Origin: Desulfobacterales bacterium
Lineage (GTDB): Bacteria > Desulfobacterota > Desulfobacteria > Desulfobacterales > UBA5852
Assembly (NCBI GenBank): GCA_016735415.1
Contig: JAERRP010000492.1
Location: 1-13,459, forward strand
Direction: 5' to 3'
DNA length: 13,459 bases
In this document: positions 12,728 to 13,459 of the stretch, one piece after another
Numbering within the stretch: position 1 is the stretch's first letter
Layout: the number at the start of each line of letters is the position of its first letter
Position numbers and translations under genes: made by a program
Notes under the pieces: generated by a model
Seen by the model: the letters and a program-made list of their open reading frames with translations, nothing else
Told to the model about the DNA's origin: nothing
Databases searched by the model: none

Positions 12728-13294
12728 TCAACATCCAACGAACTGGTCGCGCCCCGCGATCTTGTCACTGAAGCGTTTGATCGGCCCTCGCCGTTCGCAG
12801 GCAAAGTCCGAAATATGCCGCCACCACCGGTCACCATGCAACACCCGGTGGACGGAATAGTCGCGCGGATCCGCCAGACTCCCAACTTCAATCTGCTCGA
12901 TGCCGAAGCGGCTGTAAGCCGGACCGAGCAGCAGGCAGGCCGCAATGACGTTGCGGGCATGCCGGCGAGCCAGCTGGTTGCCGTAAAGCCTTGTAAGCGC
13001 CATAGGTTTGGGATCGTAGCGAAGCGATCTTGCCAGTTCAATGAAGGGATGCAAGCGGAAGCGCAGCAGTTCAAGTGGTGCTTCGTAATTCTTCTTTTCG
13101 GCGGCCGGCGGCACATTGTCCCCCACCACCAGGATATCGATGTCCTTGGGGGCATGGTCGAGCGGCAAGGCTTGCAGATGACGGGCCAGGGAACCGAAGA
13201 GCACGATCGCCCGCGGATGATAAACCTTGAGATCACGCGTGATCCGGGGCAAGGCCTCCAGTTTGTCCTGCAGGTCCGTCATGGCGTGTTCCAT
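12728..13294 (-). CDS. nucleotidyltransferase-fold protein
   Basis: The 188-aa protein carries the minimal pol-beta-type nucleotidyltransferase signature: IVLFGSLARH (about 30-39) is the hG[GS] motif and KDIDILVVGD (about 50-59) gives the D-x-D metal-binding pair. A helical second part follows (about 70-188), with Arg-rich segments (RLYGNQLARRHARNVIAACL) and HGDRWWRHISDF. Known relatives transfer nucleotides to proteins, RNA or drugs, and many are toxin-antitoxin (HEPN-MNT) partners; no HEPN gene is adjacent, so a toxin system is not supported here. Two starts are possible, ATG 13294 and ATG 13282 (GGAAC 7 nt upstream favours the latter). Confidence 0.82.
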   Translation of the reverse strand: MEHAMTDLQDKLEALPRITRDLKVYHPRAIVLFGSLARHLQALPLDHAPKDIDILVVGDNVPPAAEKKNYEAPLELLRFRLHPFIELARSLRYDPKPMALTRLYGNQLARRHARNVIAACLLLGPAYSRFGIEQIEVGSLADPRDYSVHRVLHGDRWWRHISDFACERRGPIKRFSDKIAGRDQFVGC

Positions 13295-13316
13295 TTAGTT
13301 CAGAAGGATCGTTCGA

Positions 13317-13345
13317 ACACTAAACCCTGGAGCCACATTTGGCAA
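13317..13345 (-). promoter_or_regulatory. candidate promoter of the nucleotidyltransferase gene
   Basis: On the minus strand TTGCCA (13345-13340), a 17-bp spacer and TAGTGT (13322-13317) form a weak-to-moderate sigma-70 match, 23 bp before the ATG at 13294. The rest of 13295-13459 shows no gene. Confidence 0.3.
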
Positions 13346-13459
13346 GGGGTTCATAGGCTAGCGGCGCGTGTCAAGATTCCACTTGGTATGGAAGCGCACA
13401 ACGGCAGGTGGGGATCGGTGGCAGGTTAGGGATCGACGAAGGTGTCTGTTTGGCGGCGC

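Noticed and set aside
12728..13294. HEPN-MNT type toxin-antitoxin system
   Set aside because: The nucleotidyltransferase signature is there, but no HEPN partner is adjacent and the protein is longer than typical MNT antitoxins.

Overview
The window (about 13.5 kb, moderately GC-rich) looks like ordinary chromosome of a Gram-negative, metabolically versatile bacterium. I infer a deltaproteobacterial, Desulfobacterales-like host. The pointers are a type I-beta DAHP synthase next to aroB, a c-di-GMP-I riboswitch on a small orphan gene, a long palindromic intergenic repeat, and an ECF sigma factor with a soluble zinc-finger partner. This is a judgement of style, not a taxonomic proof. There is no rRNA, tRNA, CRISPR array, phage gene or transposase gene.

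Region by region: 1-1585 (minus) is a MarR-type regulator followed by the start of an efflux-type membrane fusion protein that runs off the left edge. 1807-4354 (minus) is a shikimate-pathway block. A promoter drives a leader encoding a Trp-rich peptide and two tandem intrinsic terminators, followed by aroF (DAHP synthase) and then aroB (3-dehydroquinate synthase, TTG start). 4536-6021 (plus) holds a small unknown gene and a metallo-beta-lactamase-fold hydrolase. 6149-6320 is a ~172-bp imperfect palindrome placed between this plus-strand hydrolase and a convergent class I glutamine-amidotransferase-like hydrolase (6371-7165, minus). 7485-8680 (minus) holds two small unknown genes. The second is preceded by a c-di-GMP-I (GEMM-I) riboswitch with its own terminator and, further upstream, a 39-bp inverted repeat.

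8889-11001 (plus) contains an exported NAPE-PLD/UlaG-like MBL protein, then an ECF sigma factor and its HxxxCxxC anti-sigma partner. 11047-11964 (minus) is a membrane-anchored NERD-domain protein whose usual E-x-K catalytic pair reads Q-x-R. 12194-12721 (plus) is an unknown gene with a clear sigma-70 promoter. 12728-13294 (minus) is a nucleotidyltransferase-fold protein converging on it with a 6-bp gap.

The two best regulatory finds are not protein genes. One is the aroF leader, where a Trp-codon-rich peptide precedes two terminators that share one possible antiterminator. The other is the GEMM-I riboswitch upstream of a 75-aa winged-helix-like protein, in which a long-range pair appears to have changed by compensatory substitution.
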